Part shown: positions 46,582 to 55,112 of the stretch, piece by piece
Position numbering within the stretch: position 1 is the first letter of the stretch
Layout of the letters: each line of letters begins with the position of its first letter
Source of the DNA: Rhodocyclaceae bacterium
GTDB lineage: Bacteria; Pseudomonadota; Gammaproteobacteria; Burkholderiales; CAIKXV01
Direction: 5' to 3'
DNA length: 64,000 bases
Assembly: GCA_020248265.1 (NCBI GenBank)
Contig: JADCHX010000005.1
Span: 124,001-188,000 of the forward strand
The notes under the pieces: model-generated
Database searches by the model: none
Told to the model about the DNA's origin: nothing
Seen by the model: the letters and a program-made list of their open reading frames with translations, nothing else
Position numbers and translations under genes: made by a program

Positions 46582-47571
46582 TCACTCCGCCTTGATGCCG
46601 GCCCGCTTGATCACCCTGCCGAACGTCTCGGAGTCGTTGCGGATCGCGCGCTGGTAGTCCTCGGGCGTATCGCCGACGATGGCGTAACCCAGTTGCGTCT
46701 CGAACCGGTTGCGCACGTCGGCCATCTTCAGCGCGGCGACCGATGCGGCGTTGATCCGGTTCACCACGTCGCGCGGCGTGGCGGCCGGAACGACGAAGCC
46801 GTAGCGTCCATCGATCGCCTGCATCTTGAAGCCCTGCTCGGCCAGTGTCGTTGCACCCGGGGCCGCGCTGCTGCGCCGCGACCCGGCGATCGCGATGACC
46901 CGCGCACGCTTCGACTCGATGTGCGGTCCCAGGGGCGTCAGGTCGGAGAACATCAGGTCGATCTCGCCGGTAGCCAGGCCGGCGAGCGCCGGGGCTGTGC
47001 CCTTGTACGGCACATGCACCAGCCGCGTTCCGGCGGCATCGCCGAACAGTTCCGCAGCGATGTGCGAGATCGAGCCAGCGCCGGACGAACCAAAGTTGAG
47101 GAGGCCCGGCTTGGCACGCGAGAGCCGGACCAGGTCGGCGATGTCCTTCACGGGTACCCGGGCATTCACGGCGACCGCGTACGGTGTGAGCACCAGCGTG
47201 ACCACGCCCTGCACTTCTTTCAGCGGATCGTAGGGCAGCTTGGCATAGAGGTGCTGGGCGATCGACAGCGCGCTCTGGCTGCCCGATCCGATCGTGTAGC
47301 CGTCGGCTGGCGCACGCAGCATCGCATCGATGCCCAGCGTGCCACCGGCACCGCCGCGGTTCTCGTAGACCATCGGCTGCCCCCATTGCTCGGAGAGCTT
47401 CTGTCCGACCACGCGCGAGATGATGTCCGACTGGCCGCCGGGGGCGAACGGCACGATGATGCGCACCGGCTTGGCGGGGAACGCAGTGCCCGGCTGGGCG
47501 AGGACCGGCATCGCGACCAGCGTGGCGCCCGCGAGGCCCAGGGCGGCGGGAATGATTCGGCTGAGTGACAT
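46582..47571 (-). CDS. Bug/TctC-family periplasmic substrate-binding protein 4
   Basis: 329 residues from ATG 47571. Signal peptide PAALGLAGATLVAMPVLAQ. Landmarks: FPAKPVRIIVPFAPGGQSDIISRV, YENRGGAGGTLGID, APADGYTIGSGSQSAL and LVHVPYKGTAPALAGLATG. Divergent from the cupin gene with a 149-base gap, in which TACAAT (47616-47621) could be a plus-strand -10 for the cupin. No transporter membrane subunits nearby. Confidence 0.92.
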   Translation of the reverse strand: MSLSRIIPAALGLAGATLVAMPVLAQPGTAFPAKPVRIIVPFAPGGQSDIISRVVGQKLSEQWGQPMVYENRGGAGGTLGIDAMLRAPADGYTIGSGSQSALSIAQHLYAKLPYDPLKEVQGVVTLVLTPYAVAVNARVPVKDIADLVRLSRAKPGLLNFGSSGAGSISHIAAELFGDAAGTRLVHVPYKGTAPALAGLATGEIDLMFSDLTPLGPHIESKRARVIAIAGSRRSSAAPGATTLAEQGFKMQAIDGRYGFVVPAATPRDVVNRINAASVAALKMADVRNRFETQLGYAIVGDTPEDYQRAIRNDSETFGRVIKRAGIKAE

Positions 47572-47720
47572 GGCTGCTCCGTTGGACGGGATTCTGGCGA
47601 CTGCCGATTTGTTCGTACAATGAAGGCAGGTCATCGCGCAAGGGGGGCAGGTTCCCTGCTACATCCCCGTTGCGGCCTTCCCACCCCGATTCCCCGATTC
47701 GCCACCCTCAGGAGCCCCGC

Positions 47721-48248
47721 ATGAAACTCGTCGCCCGGGAAATGGAGTCCGCACTCAGCGACTCGGCACTGCTGCGCCAGAAGCTCACCCAGATCGCCGC
47801 CGACAACAAGGGCAAGCCGCAGGCGTTCAAGATGCGTACCGCGTTGCTCAAGCAGGGCCGCGCCAACATTCCGGTCGCGGCCACCGAAGACCTCACCGTG
47901 ATGGTGAAGGTCTACGCATCGGGCGGCGAGAACGGCCTGCATGCCCACCCGACCGAAGATCATACGTTCATCATCCTGCAGGGTGCGGCGACGTTCTACG
48001 ACCAGGACGGCGAGATGGCCACGCTGAACGCGAACGAAGGCATCCTGGTACCGAAAGGCTCGCTGTACCGGTTCCACTCCGTCGAGAGCGAAGGGCCGCT
48101 GGTCATGCTGCGCGTCGGCTCGCCGAACTACGCGCTGCAGGGCAAGGCAAGCTCGCGCGTAGGACCGTCCGGCGAATACATGCAGGGCGACTCGAAGGAG
48201 AACAAGACCGTCGAGATGCAGGTGCTCGAGGATGCCTACTTCGGCTGA
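47721..48248 (+). CDS. Cupin-domain protein
   Basis: Predicted 175-residue single-domain cupin from ATG 47721 (CAGGAG site). The metal motif GGENGLHAHPTEDHTFIILQG (shortened here to its core HAHPTEDH) and second motif EGILVPKGSLYRFHS are intact, so it probably binds Fe, Mn or Ni. Cupins of this size serve as dioxygenases, isomerases or ligand sensors. It is divergent from Bug 4 and convergent with the MmgE/PrpD gene across the palindromic repeat cluster. Confidence 0.82.
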   Translation: MKLVAREMESALSDSALLRQKLTQIAADNKGKPQAFKMRTALLKQGRANIPVAATEDLTVMVKVYASGGENGLHAHPTEDHTFIILQGAATFYDQDGEMATLNANEGILVPKGSLYRFHSVESEGPLVMLRVGSPNYALQGKASSRVGPSGEYMQGDSKENKTVEMQVLEDAYFG

Positions 48249-48277
48249 CCGAAGCCGCGAAGCCGGGGTCCGAAGCC

Positions 48278-48316
48278 GGGGTCTGACCCCGGGGTCTGAC
48301 CCCGGGGTCAGACCCC
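48278..48316. repeat. GGGGTCAGACCCC palindromic repeat, locus 2 (three tandem units)
   Basis: Three adjoining 13-base palindromes: GGGGTCTGACCCC at 48278-48290 and 48291-48303, and the complementary-centre form GGGGTCAGACCCC at 48304-48316. A degenerate half copy (GAAGCCGGGGTC) precedes them. The cluster sits between the convergent cupin and MmgE/PrpD genes and could fold as a strong bidirectional hairpin. Confidence 0.85.
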
Positions 48317-48351
48317 GATGTCGTCTGGATGTCGCTGACCTGGATTTCGGG

Positions 48352-49692
48352 TCAGCGGGTGAATGGCAGCGCCGAGGCCTTGCCGGCCTCGGTCTTCCAC
48401 AGGGCGGCGAGCAGAGTCTTGGATTTCTCGGCGCCGAGCACCGGTTCGGCGAGTTCCATGAACTTGGCGTCGACCTCGGCATCGGTCAGCAGTTGCTCGG
48501 GATCGCCCTTGCGGTAGGGCTGGAAGAACTCGAGCTTGCGCCCGTCGGTCAGCGTCATCTTCACCCGCGATGCGCGCTGCGTCGGGTAGCCGGCGGTCAG
48601 CAGCGGATCTTCGACCAGTTCGATGCGCGACATCAGGTCCTTCACCTTGGCATCGTTCAGCCGCTCGGGCGTGTAGGCATCGAGGCGGACGCTGCCGTGG
48701 ATCAGCGCGCTGGCGACGGTGAACCTGAGCGAGAAGCGCCCCTCGAACGCGGAGGACACCGTATCGCGGCCGCAGATGTCGGTTGCCTGGCCATAGGTCT
48801 CGATGCGGATCGATGCGATCTGTTCGGCGTTGAGCTTGTGCTGGTCTTTCAGCACCAGCGCGCCGTCGATCGAGGCGAAGGTATGGCCGCACGAACCGTG
48901 GTTCTTGAAGGTGATCTCGGTGATGTTGTACTTCTCGCCGAGGCCGGCGGTGGCCTTGCCCCAGTCGGGGTTCTTGCTCATCGCGGCACCGAAGCCGAGT
49001 TCGCCCTCGAGCATGTCGAGCGTGCCCGTCAGCCCCTTCTTCGCGGCAAGCGCGGACATCATGCCCACGTCGGCTGCATGCGCGGCATGCATGGGCTTGG
49101 TCATCGACTCGGAGCGGAACGCCTGCTGCAGCCCGGCCATGTGCGTGGTGACGTTGGCGAGCGCATTCATGAACTGCTCGCGGTTGCACTTGAGCACGGT
49201 AGCTGCCGCCGCAGCCGCGCCGATGCAGCCGATGGTGGCAGTAGTGTGCCAGTACACGTAGTGCGAAGGCATCACCGCTTCGCAGATGCGGGTGGAGATC
49301 TCGTAGCCGACGATGACGCCGCGCAGGAAGTCTTCACCGCTGGCATCGACCGACTGCGCGGCGGCGAGCGCAGCGCTGATCGTCGGCGATCCGGGGTGGT
49401 AACCACCCGCGCGGTAGATGTCGTCGAACTCGACGGTATGCGAGCCGGCACCCATGATCATCGCGGCGGCACGCGTCGAAGCCTGGCTGCCGTACACCGG
49501 CAGGCGGCAGCGGCCGTGTCCGATCTCGTCTTCCAGCGCCTCGATCAGTACTGTAGCCGGCGCGCAGAGCATGCCGGGCAGCAGCGAAGCACTCCAGTCG
49601 ATCACGCAGCGCTTCGCGTGATGCCAGACCTCGTCCGGCAGCCGGGACCCCTGCTCATGGACGGCATAATCGGCCAGTTTCTCAAGCAGCAT
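48352..49692 (-). CDS. MmgE/PrpD-family protein
   Basis: Predicted 446-residue member of the MmgE/PrpD (2-methylcitrate dehydratase/cis-aconitate decarboxylase) fold. Landmarks: MIMGAGSHTVEFDDIYRAGG and HPGSPTISAALAAAQ at the N-terminal side, NALANVTTHMAGLQQAF, and ITFKNHGSCGHTFASIDGAL. Such proteins dehydrate or isomerise tricarboxylates and also occur next to Bug genes in catabolic islands. The substrate cannot be named. It is divergent from Bug 5 with a 93-base gap. Confidence 0.85.
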   Translation of the reverse strand: MLLEKLADYAVHEQGSRLPDEVWHHAKRCVIDWSASLLPGMLCAPATVLIEALEDEIGHGRCRLPVYGSQASTRAAAMIMGAGSHTVEFDDIYRAGGYHPGSPTISAALAAAQSVDASGEDFLRGVIVGYEISTRICEAVMPSHYVYWHTTATIGCIGAAAAAATVLKCNREQFMNALANVTTHMAGLQQAFRSESMTKPMHAAHAADVGMMSALAAKKGLTGTLDMLEGELGFGAAMSKNPDWGKATAGLGEKYNITEITFKNHGSCGHTFASIDGALVLKDQHKLNAEQIASIRIETYGQATDICGRDTVSSAFEGRFSLRFTVASALIHGSVRLDAYTPERLNDAKVKDLMSRIELVEDPLLTAGYPTQRASRVKMTLTDGRKLEFFQPYRKGDPEQLLTDAEVDAKFMELAEPVLGAEKSKTLLAALWKTEAGKASALPFTR

Positions 49693-49785
49693 CGCAGCCT
49701 CCTCCAGTCAGCGGCACAATGTGGCATGGTAGCACCGGCCCGGAACCGGAGACAGCCGGCGGGTCCGCAACAACCCGGAGGATGC

Positions 49786-50802
49786 ATGACCGATCATAAT
49801 CCACGCGCCCGCGCGACCGGTGCGTGTGCGCCGTGCCACGCGCTGCCTGCCCGCGCACTCGCCGCACTGCTGCTGGCGGGGGGTATCGCCGGCGTCCACG
49901 CCCAGTCATGGCCGGCGAAGCCGGTGCGCCTGGTGGTCAGCTTCGCGCCGGGCGGCGCCAACGACATCCTGGGCCGCGCCATCGCCCAGCAACTGACCGA
50001 GCAGTTCGGCCAGCAGGTGGTGGTCGAGAACCGGGCCGGCGCCGGTGGCGCGGTAGGCACCGAATTCGTCGCGAAAGCCCCGCCCGATGGCTATACGCTC
50101 CTGCTCGGAACCTCGTCCGCGTTCGCGATCATCCCGCACCTGTCGAAGCCGAACTACGATGCGCAGAAGGACTTCGCGCCGATCGCGCCATTCGCGACGC
50201 TCAACTACGTGATCCTCGCGCACCCGTCGGTACCGGTGAAGACGGTGAAGGACCTGGTCGCCCTGGCGAAGAAGTCGCCCGGCCGCTTCAACTTCGCCTC
50301 TTCTGGAAACGGTTCGGCACCCCACCTCGCGGTCGAACTCTTCAACGCGCAGGCCGGAATCAAGCTGGTGCACATCCCTTACAAGGGCGGAGCACCGGCG
50401 CTGACCGCGCTGATGGGCGGCGAGGTCGACCTGATGTTCGACACTTTCATCACCGCGCTGCCGCACGTGAAGAGCGGACGCACCCGCCCGCTCGCGGTCA
50501 CCTCGGCCCGGCGCGCCGCCACCTTCCCCGACCTGCCGACGGTTGCCGAATCCGGACTGCCCGGCTACGAGGCCGGCAACTGGTTCGCCCTGTTCGCACC
50601 CGCAGGCACCCCGTCGCCGATCATTGATCGCGCCGCCCAGGCGGTAGCGAAGGCGACAGCCGCGCCCGCCTTCCGCGAGCGACTCGCCGCGCAGGGCGCC
50701 GAACCGATGACCGGTACGCCGGAGAGCCTGACGGCGCTGGTGAAGACCGAATCGGCCCGCTTCGCGCGGCTGATCCGCGACGCCGCGATCCGCGCCGAAT
50801 GA
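49786..50802 (+). CDS. Bug/TctC-family periplasmic substrate-binding protein 5
   Basis: 338 residues from ATG 49786 (CGGAGG site); the frame is open far upstream, antisense to the PrpD gene, which is ignored. Signal peptide ALAALLLAGGIAGVHAQ. Landmarks: WPAKPVRLVVSFAPGGANDILGRA, VENRAGAGGAVG, KAPPDGYTLLLGTSS, LVHIPYKGGAPALTALMGG. Bug 6 follows 23 bases downstream on the same strand, then the oxalomesaconate tautomerase-like gene, so two receptors serve one small unit. Confidence 0.93.
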   Translation: MTDHNPRARATGACAPCHALPARALAALLLAGGIAGVHAQSWPAKPVRLVVSFAPGGANDILGRAIAQQLTEQFGQQVVVENRAGAGGAVGTEFVAKAPPDGYTLLLGTSSAFAIIPHLSKPNYDAQKDFAPIAPFATLNYVILAHPSVPVKTVKDLVALAKKSPGRFNFASSGNGSAPHLAVELFNAQAGIKLVHIPYKGGAPALTALMGGEVDLMFDTFITALPHVKSGRTRPLAVTSARRAATFPDLPTVAESGLPGYEAGNWFALFAPAGTPSPIIDRAAQAVAKATAAPAFRERLAAQGAEPMTGTPESLTALVKTESARFARLIRDAAIRAE

Positions 50803-50825
50803 CGACCGATGCACGAGAGGTATCC

Positions 50826-51863
50826 ATGACCCGCACGAGCACGCCGCTTCTTCCTGCCGCAGGCAGGCAACATCCCCGCGCGCCCCGTACTGGCCTGATG
50901 TCCAGCGCCTTCGCGCTGGGCCTGTTCGGCCTGTTCGCCGCGCTGCCGACAGCGATGGCACAGCAGGCCTGGCCAGCCAGGCCGCTGCGGCTGGTGGTCG
51001 GCTTCGCGCCGGGCGGCAACGTCGACATCACCGCACGCACGCTCTCCCCGGTGCTGTCCGAACAGCTCGGCCAGCCGATCCTGGTCGAGAACCGCGCCGG
51101 GGCTGGCGGTAACGTCGGTGCCGAGGTGGTCGCCCGCTCGGCGCCGGACGGCTACACCCTGCTGCTCGGGGCGAGTTCGCTGGCGGTGAACGTGAGCCTG
51201 TATGCGAGCCTTCCGTTCGACCCGCTGAAGGACCTGGTGGCGGTGGCTCCGGTGTCGAACGTGCCGCTGGTGCTCACCGTGAACCCGCGCGTGCCGGCAA
51301 AGGACGCGAAGGAATACGTCGCGCTCGCCCGCACCCGCAAGGGCATCATCACCTACGCCTCGGCTGGCACCGGCACGTCGAACCACCTGACCGGCGAGCT
51401 GTTCCGCTCGGTGGCGAAGATCGAACTGATCCATGTGCCGTACAAGGGCAGCGGGGCCGCACTCGGAGACCTGGTCGGCGGGCAGGTGGACAGCATGTTC
51501 GACCAGCTCAGTTCCTCGCTGCCGTTCATCCGCGCCGGCAAGGTGCGGGTGCTCGGGGTCACCAGCGCCAAGCGCTCCGGCGTACTGCCGGAGGTGCCGA
51601 CGCTCGCCGAGCAGGGCTTCGTCGGGATTGATTCCAGCACCTGGCTGGGCGTGTTCGTGCAGTCGGCCACGCCGCGCGAAGTGGTGCAGCGCCTGAACGG
51701 CTCGCTGCAGAAGGTGGCGCGCACCCCGGCGTTTCGCGAGCGGCTGGCCACGCTCGGTGCCGATGCGCTCGAGAGCAGCCCGGAGCAGTTCGCCCAGTTC
51801 TTCCGCGACGAGGTCGCGCTGTGGGCCCGCATCGTGAAGAGCTCGGGCGCGAAGGCGGAGTAG
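50826..51863 (+). CDS. Bug/TctC-family periplasmic substrate-binding protein 6
   Basis: 345 residues from ATG 50826 with GAGAGG upstream. Signal peptide FALGLFGLFAALPTAMAQ. Landmarks: WPARPLRLVVGFAPGGNVDITART, VENRAGAGGNVGAE, RSAPDGYTLLLGAS, LIHVPYKGSGAALGDLVGG. It is similar to Bug 5 at the motifs but different between them, so the pair is likely an old tandem duplication with separate ligand ranges. Confidence 0.93.
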   Translation: MTRTSTPLLPAAGRQHPRAPRTGLMSSAFALGLFGLFAALPTAMAQQAWPARPLRLVVGFAPGGNVDITARTLSPVLSEQLGQPILVENRAGAGGNVGAEVVARSAPDGYTLLLGASSLAVNVSLYASLPFDPLKDLVAVAPVSNVPLVLTVNPRVPAKDAKEYVALARTRKGIITYASAGTGTSNHLTGELFRSVAKIELIHVPYKGSGAALGDLVGGQVDSMFDQLSSSLPFIRAGKVRVLGVTSAKRSGVLPEVPTLAEQGFVGIDSSTWLGVFVQSATPREVVQRLNGSLQKVARTPAFRERLATLGADALESSPEQFAQFFRDEVALWARIVKSSGAKAE

Positions 51864-51950
51864 GCGCAACCCGGGCGCAACCGGCAGCCATCGGATGCGG
51901 CGGCCCGCACTAGAATCCGGGCTTCGAAGCCACGTTTCCGGAGCCTCCCC

Positions 51951-53105
51951 ATGCCTTCCCCGCTGCGCGCACGGACCCACCAGATCGGCATCCCCTGCAT
52001 CCTGATGCGCGGGGGCACCTCCAAGGGCCCGTTCTTCCTCGCAGACGACCTGCCGTCCGATCGCAAGGTGCTCGAACAGGTGCTGCTGGCCGCGATGGGT
52101 TCGCCCGACACGCGCCAGATCAACGGCATCGGCGGTGCCGATACGCTGACCAGCAAGATCGCGATCATCTCGAAGTCGAAGCGCCCCGACGCCGAGATCG
52201 ACTACCTGTTCGCGCAATGCTCGGTAGACAAGCCGGTGATCGACTTCAGCCCCAACTGCGGCAACATGCTCGCCGCCGTCGGCCCGTATGCGATCGAGAC
52301 CGGCCTGGTCACCGCGCAGAGCTCGACCACGCGGGTGCGCATCCACAACGTGAACACCGGCGCGGTGATCACGGCGACGATCCAGACCCCCGACGGCATC
52401 GTGAACTACGAGGGCGAGGCCTCGATCCATGGCGTCCCGGGCACGTCGGCACCGGTCTACCTCGAGTTCTCGGGCATCGTCGGTGGCAAGACCGGCAGGC
52501 TGTTCCCGACCGGCAGGGCGATGGATGTGATCGACGGTATCGAGGCGACCTGCATCGACGTGGCGATGCCGATGGTGCTGATGAAGGCGTCCGACTTCGG
52601 CATCAGCGGCTACGAGTCGAAAGCGGAGCTCGATGCAAACAAGGAACTGATCGCCCGCTTCGAGAAGATCCGGCTACAGGCCGGCGTGTTGATGGGCATG
52701 GGCGACGTATCGGCTTCGGTGGTACCCAAAGTCGGACTGCTGTCGCCGCCGCGCGCGCCCGGCGGCACGATCACTTCGCGCTACTTCGTGCCCTGGAACT
52801 GCCATGCGGCCCATGCGGTCACCGGTGCACTGTGCCTGGGCTCGGCCATCATGCTACCGGGCACGGTCGCCCGGCAGGTGTGCACCGCACCCGCCGGGTC
52901 GTTCGCAGACATCATGATCGAACACCCGACTGGCTCGATGGGCGTGGCGATCGAGACCGCCGGTGCAGGCGATGCGATGACGATCAAGGGCGGCAGCTTC
53001 CTGCGCACCGCGCGGCTGCTGTTCGCGGGGGAGGTGTTCGTGCCGGCGGCCGCGTTCGGCGACGCACGGCTCGAGAAGGCGGCGCAAAGGGAAGCGGACC
53101 GATAG
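51951..53105 (+). CDS. 4-oxalomesaconate tautomerase-like protein (PrpF family)
   Basis: Predicted 384-residue member of the PrpF/diaminopimelate epimerase-like fold. The opening IPCILMRGGTSKGPFFLADD is characteristic of GalD-type 4-oxalomesaconate tautomerases of the gallate/protocatechuate 4,5-cleavage route. PrpF aconitate isomerases are a close alternative. Further motifs: INGIGGADTLTSKIAII, DFSPNCGNMLAAVGPYAIE, ASIHGVPGTSAPVYLEF. A TAGAAT -10-like hexamer is at 51911-51916, 40 bases upstream. A LigI-like hydrolase at 56884 acts in the same pathway family, which favours the GalD reading. Confidence 0.78.
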   Translation: MPSPLRARTHQIGIPCILMRGGTSKGPFFLADDLPSDRKVLEQVLLAAMGSPDTRQINGIGGADTLTSKIAIISKSKRPDAEIDYLFAQCSVDKPVIDFSPNCGNMLAAVGPYAIETGLVTAQSSTTRVRIHNVNTGAVITATIQTPDGIVNYEGEASIHGVPGTSAPVYLEFSGIVGGKTGRLFPTGRAMDVIDGIEATCIDVAMPMVLMKASDFGISGYESKAELDANKELIARFEKIRLQAGVLMGMGDVSASVVPKVGLLSPPRAPGGTITSRYFVPWNCHAAHAVTGALCLGSAIMLPGTVARQVCTAPAGSFADIMIEHPTGSMGVAIETAGAGDAMTIKGGSFLRTARLLFAGEVFVPAAAFGDARLEKAAQREADR

Positions 53106-53139
53106 CTGACCCTGGGGTCTGACCCCAGGGTCAGACCCC
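53106..53139. repeat. GGGGTCAGACCCC palindromic repeat, locus 3
   Basis: A perfect 29-base palindrome at 53106-53134 (two 14-base arms around T53120, containing GGGGTCTGACCCC), followed by a partial second unit GGGTCAGACCCC (53128-53139). It lies directly after the tautomerase stop, between convergent genes, and so may end transcription from both sides. Confidence 0.85.
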
Positions 53140-53158
53140 ACGACCGCGACGCGACCGA

Positions 53159-53995
53159 TCAGGCGTCGTAGCCGGGGTTCTCGCGGTCGAGCTTGCGCAG
53201 CATCGTCGGCCACTCGAGCAGGCCGAACGGACGCCGGGTACCGCGCTGGTACAGGTGGGTGGTCTGGTCGACCACTTCCTTCGGTGGCAACGACAGCTCG
53301 GTGTTGCACGACAGGGCGGCGATCTGGATCTGGCACGCGCGCTCGAGCCGCCACATGTTGTTGAAGCACTCGGCGACGGTCGGCCCGACGGTCAGCAGGC
53401 CGTGGTTGCGCAGCACCATCGCCTCTCGCTCGCCCAGGTCGGCGCACAGGCGCTCCTGCTCTTCCATGTTGAGCGCGACGCCTTCGTAGTCATGGTAGGC
53501 GATGTCGCCGAAACGCATCGAGGTCTGCGCGATCGGCAGCACGCCGCACTTCATGGCCGACACCGCCATGCCGGCGATGGTATGCGTGTGGATCACGCAG
53601 TCGACATCGTGCCGCACCTTGTGCACTGCGCTGTGAATCACGTACCCCGCCTTGTTCACGCCGAACTTCGTCGCGTTGAACAGCACGTTGCCGTCGATGT
53701 CGATCTTGATCATGTCCGAGGCAGTCATCTCTTCGTAGAGCATGCCGTAGGGGTTGATCAGGAACTCTCCTTCGGTGCCGGGCACACGCGACGAGATGTG
53801 GTTGGCGATCATCTCGGTCATGTCGTAGAGGGCCATCAGGCGGTAGCACGCGGCCAGGTCGACCCGTGCCTTCCATTCGGCCTCGCTGACCTGATCCTTC
53901 ACGCTGCGCGACGGATCGTATGCATTGCGATTGGCGATCTTCGCGTCGCCGCCGGGCACGGCCATCTCCGCGCCGGCACCTTGGGTCTGATCCAT
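53159..53995 (-). CDS. Class II aldolase/adducin-family protein
   Basis: Predicted 278-residue zinc aldolase-like protein. ANHISSRVPG and NPYGMLYEEMTASDMIKID open the fold; the metal site is seen in CVIHTHTIAGMAVSA and MVLRNHGLLTVG. ATG 53995 has GAGGAG upstream. Members cleave or epimerise phosphosugars or act on non-phosphorylated aldols and oxaloacetate-type acids. It is the last gene of a minus-strand series with Bug 7, a D-2-hydroxyacid dehydrogenase and an AhpD-like protein, 82 bases after Bug 7. Confidence 0.87.
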   Translation of the reverse strand: MDQTQGAGAEMAVPGGDAKIANRNAYDPSRSVKDQVSEAEWKARVDLAACYRLMALYDMTEMIANHISSRVPGTEGEFLINPYGMLYEEMTASDMIKIDIDGNVLFNATKFGVNKAGYVIHSAVHKVRHDVDCVIHTHTIAGMAVSAMKCGVLPIAQTSMRFGDIAYHDYEGVALNMEEQERLCADLGEREAMVLRNHGLLTVGPTVAECFNNMWRLERACQIQIAALSCNTELSLPPKEVVDQTTHLYQRGTRRPFGLLEWPTMLRKLDRENPGYDA

Positions 53996-54077
53996 CGTAG
54001 GCTCCTCGTGAGGGGGACAAAAGTGTCCTGATTGTATACCTGCCGACATACCCGGCCGCGCGCGGCAGGGAAAGCGA

Positions 54078-55085
54078 TCAGTCGGCCTTCGCGCCGGTAG
54101 CCTTCACCACCTTCGCCCACTTGTCGATCTCGCTGCGCACGAAGGCGGCGAACTCGGCGACGCTGCCGCCCATCAGTTCGAAACCCTGCGCGACCAGGTT
54201 CTCGCGCACTGCCGGCATGGCCAGCGCCTTGTTGGCCTCGGCATTCATCCGGTCGATCACCGTCGACGGTGTGCCGGCCGGCGCGAACAGGCCGAACCAG
54301 GCGATCACTTCATACCCTGGCAAACCGGACTCGGCGATCGTCGGCAGTTCGGGCCAGAACGACAGGCGCTTGGGCGTGGTCACGCCGAGGATGCGCAGCT
54401 TGCCGGCCTTGGCCAGCCCCATCGCGTTCGGGATGTTCGGGAACATCAGCGCCACCTCGCCCGACACGACCGCACCGACGGCCTGCGGCGATCCCTTGTA
54501 CGGTACGTGGCTCATCTTCGTGCCCGACAGCAGGCCGAACAGTTCGCCCCCCATGTGGTGCGAGGTACCGTTGCCGCCGGACGCATAAGTGAGCTCGCCC
54601 GGACGCTTGCGCGCCAGCGCGATCAGCTCCTTCACCGAGGTGACCGGCAGAGAGTTCGACGCGATCAGCACGTTCGGGCTCGAGGCCAGGCTCACCACCG
54701 GCGCGAAGTCCTTCAGTGCGTCGTACGGGATCTTCGGCACCAGGGACGGGTTGACGCCGTGCGAGGCGATCGAGCCGACCAGCATCGTGTAGCCATCGGC
54801 GGGCGCGCGCATCACGAACTCCGCCGCGACCACGCCACCGCCGCCGACACGGCTCTCGACAATCACTGGCTGGCCAAGCGCCTTGGATATCGGCTCGCCG
54901 GTGAGTCGGGCGACGATGTCGACCGCCGACCCAGGGGCCAGGGTGACGATAAAGCGGATCGGCTTGGCCGGCCACGCCTGCGCGGCTGCCGGCGCGGCGA
55001 CGAACAGCGCGGGCACGCAGAGCGCGGCAGCGAGCACCGCAGGAGCGATCGGCGTGGCAGCAGGCTTGTAGTACGGACGATGCAT
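54078..55085 (-). CDS. Bug/TctC-family periplasmic substrate-binding protein 7
   Basis: 335 residues from ATG 55085 (GGGAGA site; an ATG 4 codons upstream is possible). Signal peptide AALCVPALFVAAPAAAQ. Landmarks: WPAKPIRFIVTLAPGSAVDIVARL, VESRVGGGGVVAAE, RAPADGYTMLVGSIA, MSHVPYKGSPQAVGAVVSG. The usual PGG in the first motif is PGS. It starts 27 bases after the dehydrogenase stop and is clearly in the same operon, suggesting uptake of a hydroxy or keto acid. Confidence 0.92.
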   Translation of the reverse strand: MHRPYYKPAATPIAPAVLAAALCVPALFVAAPAAAQAWPAKPIRFIVTLAPGSAVDIVARLTGEPISKALGQPVIVESRVGGGGVVAAEFVMRAPADGYTMLVGSIASHGVNPSLVPKIPYDALKDFAPVVSLASSPNVLIASNSLPVTSVKELIALARKRPGELTYASGGNGTSHHMGGELFGLLSGTKMSHVPYKGSPQAVGAVVSGEVALMFPNIPNAMGLAKAGKLRILGVTTPKRLSFWPELPTIAESGLPGYEVIAWFGLFAPAGTPSTVIDRMNAEANKALAMPAVRENLVAQGFELMGGSVAEFAAFVRSEIDKWAKVVKATGAKAD

Positions 55086-55112
55086 GGTGTCTCCCATTGG
55101 GTCAACGAACCT

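Noticed and set aside
48232-49785. A 5' extension of over 500 codons to the Bug 5 gene
   Set aside because: The extension is antisense to the MmgE/PrpD gene; a proper ribosome site and signal peptide support the start at 49786.
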